Assembly (NCBI GenBank): GCA_965205385.1
Contig: CBDBGS010000007.1
Coordinates: forward strand, 930,001-994,000
Origin: CATOSP01 sp965205385
GTDB lineage: Bacteria > Chloroflexota > Dehalococcoidia > Lucifugimonadales > UBA3495
Reading direction: 5' to 3'
Length of the DNA: 64,000 nt
Both the position numbers and the translations under genes were made by a program. Below the pieces are notes generated by a model that saw only the letters and a list, made by a program, of their open reading frames with translations, was not told where the DNA came from and searched no databases. This document shows positions 24,790-33,044 of the stretch, in pieces (position 1 is the first letter of the stretch; each line of letters starts with the position of its first letter).

Positions 24790-26235
24790 ATGCCAAACGG
24801 CGCAAGGATGAATGACCGTTTCGGGCTTCCCATCAGCACCAGTTCCAGCACGGCGGCAGACCATTACCTTGAGGGTCTTGACCTGCTATTGTCCCAGAAC
24901 TTTGGCCCCGAGGAACGGTTTCAACAGGCAATAGAAGCTGACGAGGGCTTTGCAATGGCCCACGCGGGTATGGCCTGGGTGGCCATGATGCGGGGCACAG
25001 CGCCCGACGCAAAAGAGGGCATCGCCAACGCCCAGTCCTTGTCCGCCGGTATCTCCAGTCGGGAAAAGGCGGGGATCGAGGCCATCGACCTGTGGATCAA
25101 CAACAAGGGCATCCAGTCCCTCGGGGTGATACGCGACCATTTGAAAGAATACCCCAAGGACGTGCTGATGCTCCGGTTGGCCCAGAGATTATTCATGCAG
25201 GGCTGTCACAGCGCCGGGGTCCCCAATTTCCCAGATGAGCTATTCACCTTGTGCCAGAGCATCGCCAAACACTGTGAAGATGATTGGGCCTTCCTGGGCA
25301 GTTACGCTTTCGCCCACCATGAAACGGGCCGGTTGGACGAGGCGTTCAAGCTGGCAAGCAAGTCCCTGGAGATGTATCCTCTTAACGCGGTCGCCTCTCA
25401 CTCGGTTACCCACGTCTACTTCGAGAAGGGCGACGCCGCATCGGGAGGCGGTTTCCTGGGAAACTGGCTGGAAGGGTTCGACAAACGAGCTTCCTATCAC
25501 GTCCACCTGTCCTGGCACCTGGCCCTATTCGAACTGGCTATGGGCCGGTACAAGAACGCCCTGGACTTGTACGAGACCGACATACGCCCGTCTGTAGTGT
25601 CTAAGAGCGCCGCATCACTGGCCGACAGCGCCTCCCTAATGTGGCGGTTGACGATTTACGGCGGAACACCCCCGCCCAAGCGCTGGGAGGAGGTGCGAGA
25701 CCAGGCCCTTCCCGCTGCCGGAAACCCCGGACCCCCCTTCCGCGATGCTCACGCCGCCCTGGCCTTCGCAGCGGCAGGCGACCAGGAGGCCTTGGAGAAA
25801 ACCATCGGCGCAATGCGGACGGCAGCCGAGGGGGGCAACGTTCTCGTCCAGGAAATGACCTTGCCAATGATTCAGGGGATCGCCGCCTTCGCCGAGGGCA
25901 ACTACGGTGAGACTGTACGACTGATGGAGCAGCCAATCCGGGACCTTGCCCGCATCGGCGGCAGCCATGCCCAACGCGAAGTGTTTGAGGACACGTTGCT
26001 GGAAGCGTACATCCGGGCCGAGCAGTTCGAGAACGCGGAAGCGATGCTCACGGAGCGCCTCAACCGCAGGGCGTCAGTCCGTGACGAGTTCTGGATGGGC
26101 CGGACGCAGGCCGGAAGCGGAGACGTGAGCGCCGCCGCTTCGACTCTCAAGTCAGCCGCGGGCGGCTGGCCCACGGCTGACTTTGACTCTCCAGAGATGG
26201 CCAACCTGGAGCGACTGACCAGCAACGTCGCATAG
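24790..26235 (+). CDS. TPR-repeat protein of the TTC38 family
   Basis: A 481-residue soluble helical protein; ATG 24790 follows AGGAG by 8 bases. Repeated TPR-like helix pairs fill the protein. The central part has the TTC38-type run of histidines (SYHVHLSWHLALFELAMGRY) followed by KNALDLYETDIRP, then a second helical half. TTC38-like proteins are widespread in bacteria and eukaryotes with no settled biochemical role; protein binding is the usual inference. It precedes a pair of deacetylase-like genes on the same strand, but the 62-71 bp gap and strong individual sites leave operon membership open. Confidence 0.75.
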   Translation: MPNGARMNDRFGLPISTSSSTAADHYLEGLDLLLSQNFGPEERFQQAIEADEGFAMAHAGMAWVAMMRGTAPDAKEGIANAQSLSAGISSREKAGIEAIDLWINNKGIQSLGVIRDHLKEYPKDVLMLRLAQRLFMQGCHSAGVPNFPDELFTLCQSIAKHCEDDWAFLGSYAFAHHETGRLDEAFKLASKSLEMYPLNAVASHSVTHVYFEKGDAASGGGFLGNWLEGFDKRASYHVHLSWHLALFELAMGRYKNALDLYETDIRPSVVSKSAASLADSASLMWRLTIYGGTPPPKRWEEVRDQALPAAGNPGPPFRDAHAALAFAAAGDQEALEKTIGAMRTAAEGGNVLVQEMTLPMIQGIAAFAEGNYGETVRLMEQPIRDLARIGGSHAQREVFEDTLLEAYIRAEQFENAEAMLTERLNRRASVRDEFWMGRTQAGSGDVSAAASTLKSAAGGWPTADFDSPEMANLERLTSNVA

Positions 26236-26306
26236 CAAGTCCCATACGAGGGATTAAACAGCTACCTAGGCGGACACGAAGACGACCACCAACCGGGGTG
26301 AATGAT

Positions 26307-27215
26307 ATGCCTCTTCCACCGGACCGAGTGGACTACAGTCCCATTATCGACAGACCTGCGATTAAGTGGCCCAACGACGCGAGGGTCGCTCTGTGGATCG
26401 CTCCCAACGTGGAGCACTACGAGTACGAGCCCGAATTCGACGGACACCGTGACCCCTGGCCGCGCACACCCTATCCCGATGTGCAAGGGTATTCCTACCG
26501 GGACTACGGAAACCGGGTCGGGTTCTGGAGAATGTTGGACGTGTTGGACAAACACAACATTCGATGTTGCGTATCCCTAAACATGGCCGTGTTGGAGCAC
26601 TTCCCCGAGATCGGAGAGGCCATGGTCCAGCGCGACTACGATTTCATGAGTCACGGGATTTACAACACCCGCTACCTGAACACCTACACCGAAGACCAGG
26701 AGCGGGAGTTTTACCGTGACACCATCGACACCCTCAAACTCCACACCGGGAAGCAATTAAAGGGGATGCTGGGACCAGCCATCTCCGGCACCGAACGGAC
26801 TCCCGATCTGATGGCCGAGGCCGGTCTCATTTATCACACCGATTGGATGCACGATGACCAGCCCGTGCCGATCAAAGTGAAGAGCGGCAAGCTGGTGTCG
26901 GTGCCCTATTCAATCGAGTTGAACGACGCTCCCCTCTTCCGGCAGCACTACGAGGGGGACTACTTCGCCGAAATATGCAAAGCCCAGTTCGACCAGCTCT
27001 ACCAGGAGGGGGCTCAAAGCGGCCGCGTGATGTGCATCGCGCTGCATCCCTATCTGACGGGCCAACCCCACCGGGCCAAGTACCTGGACGACATACTGGG
27101 CTACATCATGTCCCATGACGGCGTCTGGCAGACCACCGCCGACGACATCGCCGACTACTACATTGCCAACTACTACGACGAGGCCGTCGCCCACGCTTCC
27201 CAGGTGAACCGCTAA
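26307..27215 (+). CDS. Polysaccharide-deacetylase-family protein (PuuE/allantoinase-like)
   Basis: 302 residues from ATG 26307, which has GGGGTGA at good spacing; an in-frame GTG at 26298 would add three residues. NodB-fold family: RVALWIAPNVEHYEYE, GNRVGFWRMLDVLDKHNIRC, DFMSHGIYNTRYL, and the late CIALHPYLTGQPHRAKYLDD. The subgroup resembles PuuE-type metal-independent amidohydrolases and peptidoglycan deacetylases rather than classical chitin deacetylases. A paralogue follows at 27279, so the pair may act on related substrates or as a heteromer. Cytoplasmic, with no signal peptide. Confidence 0.85.
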   Translation: MPLPPDRVDYSPIIDRPAIKWPNDARVALWIAPNVEHYEYEPEFDGHRDPWPRTPYPDVQGYSYRDYGNRVGFWRMLDVLDKHNIRCCVSLNMAVLEHFPEIGEAMVQRDYDFMSHGIYNTRYLNTYTEDQEREFYRDTIDTLKLHTGKQLKGMLGPAISGTERTPDLMAEAGLIYHTDWMHDDQPVPIKVKSGKLVSVPYSIELNDAPLFRQHYEGDYFAEICKAQFDQLYQEGAQSGRVMCIALHPYLTGQPHRAKYLDDILGYIMSHDGVWQTTADDIADYYIANYYDEAVAHASQVNR

Positions 27216-27278
27216 CCCGACACCCGAGAGGCCCACCGTCCACCTATTTAACCTCGCTCCCGCCGAGGAGGGGAAAAT

Positions 27279-28193
27279 ATGCCAGCAGAACGGCGATTCG
27301 GGATGGACCATGACCATTACGATTGGTCCCCCCTCAGCAAACGAGGAATTCTACGATGGCCGGACGGCGCGCGGGTTGCCTTATGCGTGATCGTCGACCT
27401 GGACCATCCGGAATGGCAGCCGCCGGAAGATAGTTTTGCGACGCCATTCGCCGGGGGCTTAAGCGCAAGGTCGTACCCCGACTATGCCAGGCTGGGACAC
27501 CGGGAATACGGGCACCGCGTGGGGATTTTCAGGGTGTTGGACACCCTGGAGAAACATGGCATCAAAGCTACCGTGGCAATGGACGCCATGACCGCCGAAA
27601 ATTACCCTTTCCTAGTCCGTCATTGCCAGGAGCGGGGTGCGGAGATCATCGGCCACGGGGTCTCGTTGACCCGCATGATTACCAGCAACATGACGGAGGA
27701 TGAGGAGAGGGCATATATCGGACAGTCTGTTTCGGCCCTGACTCAAGCCACCGGCAACTCACCCGCAGGATGGCTGGGGCCCGAATACGGCGAGTCCTCC
27801 CGTACTCCGCAGTTGCTCTCCGAGGCGGGCATCAGCTACGTCTGCGACTGGGTGAACGACGAACAGCCCTACCCCCTTAAGAGCCCGCACGGAGAGATAT
27901 TCGCTTTGCCGGTAATGGTGGAGTTGGACGACGTGATGGCGCTTTGGGACCGTAGGGTCAACGTTGGCCGCTACGAGCAGCTAATCGAAGACGGATTCGA
28001 CACGCTCTACCAGGACGGGCAGCAGAACGGGCGGACGATGGTCCTGAACCTGCATCCGTGGCTCATCGGTCAGCCGTTCCGCATCGGATACTTGGACCGT
28101 GCGCTGGGTCATATCATGCGGCGAGGCGGCGTTTGGGCCGCTACGGGTTCCGAAATCGTGGACTGGTACCGGAGCAACCCCCCAACCGCCTAG
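27279..28193 (+). CDS. Polysaccharide-deacetylase-family protein, second paralogue
   Basis: 304 residues; ATG 27279 after GAGGAGGGG. Same architecture as the upstream gene: RVALCVIVDLDHPEW, GHRVGIFRVLDTLEKHGIKA, EIIGHGVSLTRMI, GWLGPEYGESSRTPQLLSEA, and VLNLHPWLIGQPFRIGYLDR. A GrdB-like fragment with its own strong ribosome site starts 42 bp downstream, so the two deacetylase genes and the GrdB-like gene look like one transcription unit. Substrate unknown. Confidence 0.85.
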   Translation: MPAERRFGMDHDHYDWSPLSKRGILRWPDGARVALCVIVDLDHPEWQPPEDSFATPFAGGLSARSYPDYARLGHREYGHRVGIFRVLDTLEKHGIKATVAMDAMTAENYPFLVRHCQERGAEIIGHGVSLTRMITSNMTEDEERAYIGQSVSALTQATGNSPAGWLGPEYGESSRTPQLLSEAGISYVCDWVNDEQPYPLKSPHGEIFALPVMVELDDVMALWDRRVNVGRYEQLIEDGFDTLYQDGQQNGRTMVLNLHPWLIGQPFRIGYLDRALGHIMRRGGVWAATGSEIVDWYRSNPPTA

Positions 28194-28235
28194 CGCTCTC
28201 CCCCACTCTACGCGGGTAGGCCAGGAGGTCACTCC

Positions 28236-28724
28236 ATGCCCAGTCCCATCCGGGTTGTTCACTACCTCAACCAGGTCTACGCGGGTATAGGGCGGGAGGA
28301 GAAAGCGGACTTGCCCATCGAGGTCCGCGACAGGCCAATCGGCCCAGCCCGGCTGCTGAACTTCCTGTTAGGGGATCAGGGTGACGTCGTAGCTACAATC
28401 ATCTGCGGTGACGGTTACTTCAGTGACCGAAGGGACGAAGTCCTGGCGTGGATAGACAGCAGACTGGCGCTAATCCGCCCGGAGGTAGTGGTCGCCGGTC
28501 CAGCATATGACCTCGAGCTTTACGGCCGGGCCTGCGGAGATGTCTGCTTGGCGGCCCAACGAAACGGGATTCCGTCGATTACAGCTATGACACCGGACAA
28601 CCCCGCGGGTGTCACGATGCGTCCCGAACTGAAAATCGTCCCAACTGGCCCTCTACCCGGCGACATGATGGACACAATTTCTCTGTTACGTCTCGAAGTC
28701 CTCAACTTTGGGACCGGCCATTGA
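28236..28724 (+). CDS. GrdB-like protein, N-terminal half only (glycine/betaine reductase component B)
   Basis: 162 residues; ATG 28236 with AGGAGG 7 bases upstream. It matches the N-terminal half of GrdB/GrdF/GrdH selenoproteins: RVVHYLNQVYAGIGREEKAD, GDQGDVVATIICGDGYFSD, VVAGPAYDLELYGRACGDVC, then KIVPTGPLPGDMMDTISLL. Full GrdB is about 430 residues and carries a UxxC selenocysteine in its C-terminal half, which is absent here. Reading past the UGA stop gives only about 20 unrelated codons. It may be a truncated relic or a genuine short form; the good ribosome site and clean frame favour a living gene. It faces the grdC-DUF1326-grdA block on the other strand. Confidence 0.72.
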   Translation: MPSPIRVVHYLNQVYAGIGREEKADLPIEVRDRPIGPARLLNFLLGDQGDVVATIICGDGYFSDRRDEVLAWIDSRLALIRPEVVVAGPAYDLELYGRACGDVCLAAQRNGIPSITAMTPDNPAGVTMRPELKIVPTGPLPGDMMDTISLLRLEVLNFGTGH

Positions 28725-28789
28725 ATCGAGGCATACCCGCCAGAGAGTTCGCCGCGGATAGAAACCGGGTTCGGTCTCAGCCTGGATCT

Positions 28790-29344
28790 TTAGGGGTCCA
28801 TCCGGAAAAGCCGCCAAACTGGGGAGGTGAATCCGGGGAGCAGGCCCCCACCGTCGAGATCGCCATTTTCATTCAAGGTCAAGGGGTACCGCCCGGCACG
28901 ATAAACCGTGATGCTGACGCTTTCCGGGTCGGCGACCCAAACCTCCCGTGAACCGTAGCTAAGCCACAACTCTGCCTTGGCGTCCAACGCGGACCGGGAC
29001 TCGCTCGGGGATTTTACCTCGACGGCCAAGTCTGGCGCCAAGTTAGGATAGCCCTGTGTCCCAGGAGGAATACGGCCCGGCGCTACCCAAGCCACATCGG
29101 CGGCACGGACTGTATCGGGATCACTTTCGAGCCGGTAACCCGTCTCACCCACGCGAATGTCCCCGTGCCGGGTCTGTTCTACGTAATGTGCCAGAGCGTA
29201 GTGAATTCTACTCACAACGATTCCGTCTGAGTCACCCGTAGGAGCCAATTCAATAAGATCTCCCCGGACAAGTTCGTACCGATTGCCGCCGCTCGGCATC
29301 CGCAGCAACTCTTCGGCCGTTACCAGTTTTCGTCCGCTAGCCAT
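28790..29344 (-). CDS. Uma2-family putative endonuclease
   Basis: A 184-residue Uma2 (DUF820) protein with a PD-(D/E)XK-like fold. Features are the N-terminal TAEELLRMPSGGNRYELVRG, the core RAADVAWVAPGRIP and LAPDLAVEVKSPSES (candidate catalytic Asp, Glu and Lys), and LWLSYGSREVWVADPES. Such genes are abundant in Chloroflexota and cyanobacteria and are often linked with mobile DNA, but individual functions are unknown. It lies 89 bp after grdA on the same strand and ends near the convergent GrdB-like gene. Probably a separate, recently moved gene rather than part of the selenoprotein unit. Confidence 0.85.
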   Translation of the reverse strand: MASGRKLVTAEELLRMPSGGNRYELVRGDLIELAPTGDSDGIVVSRIHYALAHYVEQTRHGDIRVGETGYRLESDPDTVRAADVAWVAPGRIPPGTQGYPNLAPDLAVEVKSPSESRSALDAKAELWLSYGSREVWVADPESVSITVYRAGRYPLTLNENGDLDGGGLLPGFTSPVWRLFRMDP

Positions 29345-29433
29345 TTCCCGTACAAAAGGCGCCGCACAGGTGCGATACCAGGCCAGGGAGAGTGTATCAC
29401 GATGAAATAGTCAAACCCACCACGTAGAACGGG

Positions 29434-29889
29434 TCACTTTCCTCGAACTTCCGAAAGAGCCTTAACGATCTCGTCCGAGTCCAAGACCAGCTCTGCAAGT
29501 CCTACCTCGGCCTCGTAAGTAGAGGGATCGATCTGGTCTTTGATCTCCCGCTCTATGATGTGGTAAGCGGGCAGGCCGAGCGAAGCACCGGCCAGGGCGC
29601 CGGCCCAAGAAGGGTCTCCCTGGTCTACGGTCATCGCGTACAACCTGGTGCTCTCCGGGGTGGGAGTGCCGAGCAACACCATCACGTTTTCCGGGCCGAT
29701 GCGGTCCAACGTCCGCTTGATTTCTTCTTGACCCTCCAGGTCAAGGGCTCCGGAGGCGGTTCAAACAGAGCAGTAGGTCACCTCTAGGACCACCTCGGCT
29801 CCGGAACTGCGGGCGCAGTTGGCAATGGCGCCGCCCTGGACCCCGTCGCGCTCGCCAAGCGCGATTACCCGCTTACCTTCTAGCTGCAT
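29434..29889 (-). CDS. grdA: Selenoprotein GrdA (glycine/sarcosine/betaine reductase protein A) with in-frame UGA
   Basis: The start is ATG 29889 with GGAGG 7 bases upstream. The frame reads MQLEGKRVIALGERDGVQGG, continues to YCSV, then UGA (29763-29761), TASGALDLEGQEEIKR, and on to 29434. This gives 151 residues with Cys40-S-V-Sec43, the CxxU signature of GrdA (family length about 158). Downstream landmarks include TVDQGDPSWAGALAGASLGL. GrdA passes a carboxymethyl group on its selenol from protein B to protein C, using thioredoxin-derived electrons. A perfect hairpin follows the UGA. The gene is third in an apparent operon after grdC and a DUF1326 gene. A genome annotation that ignores Sec would show only a 91-residue fragment starting at 29709. 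Confidence 0.92.
29727..29763 (-). other. Sec UGA codon and bSECIS hairpin of grdA
   Basis: On the minus strand, CTTGACC and GGTCAAG form a perfect 7-bp stem around loop TGGAG. The loop starts 23 nt after the UGA (29763-29761) and has G at its second position. Position and shape match bacterial SECIS elements read by SelB. Confidence 0.85.
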
Positions 29890-29944
29890 GCTATGTCCTC
29901 CAAGATTGAAATACGGTACGAGTGCACGGAGAATCGCCCTGGTT

Positions 29945-30547
29945 TTATCCCTGGAACCGGAAAGACCCCTGTATGGCGTTGTGGTCTTTTAGATCGACGT
30001 CCAGCCCTACGGCCGCGTTCTTGACTCGATAGGTCGAGGCCTTGGCCACATAAGCGGGGCTGCCGGGAATGGTCGAAAATATACTCTCGTTGAGGGTCGT
30101 CACGTTTCCGCTGGGGCCGCGGTAGGGTTCCATCACGGCCTCCGCGTCGGTCCCAATCCGAAGGACACCCTTCCCTCTTTGCACGTCGAAGGTAATGGCC
30201 GCACGTTCCACGCCCATCATCTCACCAACCAGATTGGCCAGGTCTGATAACGGTCCTCCCAGCTTCCCGCTGAACGCCTTTAAGAGCGCGGCTTCCTGTT
30301 CGTTGCTGGCCCGGTCGTCGACAAACGTCATGGTGCGAAAGTTGCCTTTCAAGACGTTGCCGGGGATATGTGCCACCATCGCCATCGTCAGTCCGGATAC
30401 ATCGACGCCTTCGATTTCTCCGCTATCGACGTGGTAAGCGATCACGGAGTCGCACGTTCCGTTGTCAGGGTCTTCGCCAATCCAACAGGGACAGAGTACG
30501 TTGCAATCACAGACTTCGAGGATGCTTCCTTCGAGTATATATGCCAT
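29945..30547 (-). CDS. DUF1326 protein with Cys-rich N-terminus
   Basis: A 200-residue DUF1326 protein; ATG 30547 follows GAGGG. The N-terminus LEGSILEVCDCNVLCPCWIG contains four closely spaced Cys (CDCNVLCPC) that could bind a metal or act in redox chemistry, with a fifth Cys in NGTCDSVIAYHV. The rest is predicted beta-rich (heme/lipid-binding-like or START-like in some relatives, uncertain). It lies between grdC (63 bp upstream) and grdA (55 bp downstream), so it is probably translated from the same mRNA and may be an accessory of the selenoprotein system. That link is inferred from position only. Confidence 0.8.
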   Translation of the reverse strand: MAYILEGSILEVCDCNVLCPCWIGEDPDNGTCDSVIAYHVDSGEIEGVDVSGLTMAMVAHIPGNVLKGNFRTMTFVDDRASNEQEAALLKAFSGKLGGPLSDLANLVGEMMGVERAAITFDVQRGKGVLRIGTDAEAVMEPYRGPSGNVTTLNESIFSTIPGSPAYVAKASTYRVKNAAVGLDVDLKDHNAIQGSFRFQG

Positions 30548-30610
30548 TTAAGACCCTCTCAGTCCGGGGTTGGGCAAGGCGCGGAGACTGCGGATACGGG
30601 AGACGGCATC

Positions 30611-32065
30611 CTAGCCGCCGGGATTAGTTCCCATTATGAAGGACATACCGTCGGACATTTGGGTCATCCGTCCCAGAAACAGACTGCCCTTGGCCAGGAA
30701 CATAACCCGTTCCATCTTGCCGTCCAGGATCTGCTCGAACGCGTGTCCCAGATATGGCACCGCCGACGCGATATGTCCCTGAGTCGGGGGAAAGCCCGGC
30801 ATTCCATGATTCTCGGCTAACCCGGGGAGGTCGTCGCGGCATATTTCGCCCTTGAGCACCGCCAACGCGCCTATGAGACGATAATTTAGGCGGGGAACGT
30901 CGCCGCTGCCCGCCGGTTCGGTGAGTTCCGGGTTGTGCAGTTCGGTGGCATACTTGTCGACATCCCCAAAACTCAGTCCCAAGCGCTCCAACGGCGAGGT
31001 TACGAGTTCGGTGAAAATCGCCTGCTGGCTGGAACCCGCGCCAACGGTGTGCTTCTCCACCGAGTCCATCCGCAGAACCGGGCTGACGCCGTCGTCCTCG
31101 CCGACCAGGACCGCGACCGAAGCCAGAGTATCTTCCAGGATAGGTTGGTCATGGTGCAGGTGTCCCTGGAATTTCATCCCCAGCTTGGCCAAGGAACAGC
31201 CACCCACAACCGCGACTTGCCGGTAGAGGCCCGAACTCACCAGGGCGCCAGCCATGACCAACGCATGGACGGGTCCGCAGCAAAAAGCCTTGACGTCCGC
31301 GCCGGAAGCGTTGGACAATCCGCACATCTCCGCCACGGCTTTCGCCAAGTTTCCGCCCCCCCGCTGATACCGCTCTCCCACCGCCTCTTCTCCGGCGTTT
31401 AGGACATACTCGATGTCTGACGGATCGATCCGCTGATCGTAGATTAGCGTCCGCAAGGCCATCACCGCGGTAGCCTTGCAAGCGAGGTTTTCCAACACGA
31501 CGTCGGCGGTTAGAGAGACGTCTTCTTCATGAGCTCGGTTGACATAACCCACAAGGCGTCCGTCGCGGAGGTATAAAGGAATGGATACGTCGGTGTCGGC
31601 GGCCTGTTTCTCTATAGTGGAATAGGGTTGACCTTCGTTTAGGCGTTTGAGGTCTTCCTCTTGTATGAGCTTGTGCTCCGATAGGGCGTTTCGGACTTGT
31701 GCCGCAAACCCCTCTTCCAAGGTAACGAGGTCGAATGCGTCGGAAATCTTGAGCAGTCCGTACAGCTCGTCTTCGGGCATGATCTCGCCGAATGGGGACC
31801 AACGCTGGCCTCCACCGTTGGCCTGGAACCAGGGACGTTCAATGAGTGAGAGGGCGTCGGGGTGCATCCCGCCGAGGAACGCCTGGTTCGGAGGGTAGGC
31901 CACCGCTTCCTCGTAGGAACGTAGGTGGGAGGTGATTTCTCCGAGCAAATCCCCCCGCTTGGCGATCTCTCGGGCCGGTTTGGAACCGTGCCGCACAAGC
32001 CCCGGAGCGTGGGCCAACTGGTACCTGACAGCCTTGATTACGGGCCTCGTGGATACGTTCACCAT
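30611..32065 (-). CDS. grdC: GrdC-like subunit of glycine/betaine reductase component C (thiolase/FabH fold)
   Basis: 484 residues. The N-terminus IKAVRYQLAHAPGLVRHGSK and FGEIMPEDELYGLLKISDAF match GrdC (protein C beta subunit), which with GrdD turns the Se-carboxymethyl group on GrdA into acetyl phosphate. The FabH-like core has VKAFCCGPVHALVMAGAL with Cys262-Cys263, VAVVGGCSLAKLGMKFQGHL and ATELHNPELTEPAGSGDVP, and ends with the conserved AKGSLFLGRMTQMSDGMSFI. It heads an operon grdC-DUF1326-grdA. The partner grdD gene, about 380 residues in classical systems, is not in the window. Confidence 0.88.
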   Translation of the reverse strand: MVNVSTRPVIKAVRYQLAHAPGLVRHGSKPAREIAKRGDLLGEITSHLRSYEEAVAYPPNQAFLGGMHPDALSLIERPWFQANGGGQRWSPFGEIMPEDELYGLLKISDAFDLVTLEEGFAAQVRNALSEHKLIQEEDLKRLNEGQPYSTIEKQAADTDVSIPLYLRDGRLVGYVNRAHEEDVSLTADVVLENLACKATAVMALRTLIYDQRIDPSDIEYVLNAGEEAVGERYQRGGGNLAKAVAEMCGLSNASGADVKAFCCGPVHALVMAGALVSSGLYRQVAVVGGCSLAKLGMKFQGHLHHDQPILEDTLASVAVLVGEDDGVSPVLRMDSVEKHTVGAGSSQQAIFTELVTSPLERLGLSFGDVDKYATELHNPELTEPAGSGDVPRLNYRLIGALAVLKGEICRDDLPGLAENHGMPGFPPTQGHIASAVPYLGHAFEQILDGKMERVMFLAKGSLFLGRMTQMSDGMSFIMGTNPGG

Positions 32066-32378
32066 AGTGACCCATGTTAAACCCGGTTTGCCCCGATTGT
32101 CGAGCCAACGACGGTTGCGGCTAGGCTGTCCATCCCCAGTATGTTACGCTTGCAACCTAACGTGAGAGTCCAAGGAATACCAATGCGCCAGGGCAATCGC
32201 TTATTTGGCTATTCCATCGTCATTCAGGCTTTTGCCGGAGGCCAGAGGTTGCATACCGTCACGTTTGGACGCTGGCATGGTGGATTCGGGCAATGGATTC
32301 CCGCTTTCTGGAGAATGACGGGTTTGGGGGAATGACGGAGCTTTTGTGGTCTAAATGCGAGCGCCCTGACCAGAGAGT
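32066..32378. other. Intergenic region between grdC and the RTX-type gene
   Basis: 313 bp between divergent genes, so it should hold promoters for both; none was clear enough to place. A degenerate copy of the GATTCCCGC...GAATGACGG hairpin repeat lies at about 32294-32337. Confidence 0.5.
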
Positions 32379-32939
32379 ATGACCCAGAGACCGTGCAAGT
32401 TGGTCAAGAGTATGAAATGGAACCTCGTGGCCGCGCTTGCGCTGGCTATCGGGGTCAGCTTGGCGAGTCCGGGAGAAGTCGCCCACGCGCAGGTCAATTG
32501 CACCGGATCTGGGTTCCGGCAGATGGGGTTTGCGATCTACGGTTCTCCGGGTGGTGACTTGATCGACTGCGTTGGCTCGACTGCCGACCTGGTAATTTTC
32601 GGGATGGACGGCAACGATGTTATTGTCGGCGGCAGCGGAAGGGACATCCTCATTGGAGGCAACGGGCTGGACTTCATGTTCAGCCGCGGGGGGAACGACT
32701 TCCTCAACGGTGGGGAAGATAGCGACTTCCTATTCGGCTCCAACGGCGAAGACTACCTCTCCGGCGGAAACGCCAACGACCTGCTGGTCGGCGGCAACGG
32801 AAATGACGTGCTCCAAGGAGGTCCCGGAGACGACATTTTGATCGGCGGAAACGGGAGAGATCTGTGCGACGGCCAGGAGGGTGACTACGATTTGGCTGCC
32901 GTAGATTGCGAAGCTCCCATCAACATCAACTTCTACTAA
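32379..32939 (+). CDS. Secreted RTX-type calcium-binding repeat protein
   Basis: 186 residues, or 175 if the second in-frame ATG at 32412 is used; the signal peptide MKWNLVAALALAIGVSLASP begins there. After cleavage near AHAQ come a short Cys-containing region and then about six nonapeptide RTX units of the GGNGxDxLx type (ILIGGNGLDFMFSRGGNDFL, DDILIGGNGRDLCDGQ). These bind calcium and fold into a parallel beta-roll outside the cell. There is no enzymatic domain and no type-I secretion partner nearby; the signal peptide suggests Sec export. Role unknown. Confidence 0.85.
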   Translation: MTQRPCKLVKSMKWNLVAALALAIGVSLASPGEVAHAQVNCTGSGFRQMGFAIYGSPGGDLIDCVGSTADLVIFGMDGNDVIVGGSGRDILIGGNGLDFMFSRGGNDFLNGGEDSDFLFGSNGEDYLSGGNANDLLVGGNGNDVLQGGPGDDILIGGNGRDLCDGQEGDYDLAAVDCEAPININFY

Positions 32940-33044
32940 GCTGACACCCATAAGTTGACAGCCAACGTGGGTAAACGTATGATTGCGCGGCCTTGTTCCG
33001 GCGGGGTATTTGGCGGGGTTATGTGCTTGAGGAGACGTTCATAG

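Noticed and set aside
28722..28790. UGA at the end of the GrdB-like gene as a third Sec codon
   Set aside because: Reading through gives only about 20 codons (IEAYPPESSPRIETG...) before TAG, with no GrdB similarity and no SECIS-like hairpin noticed.
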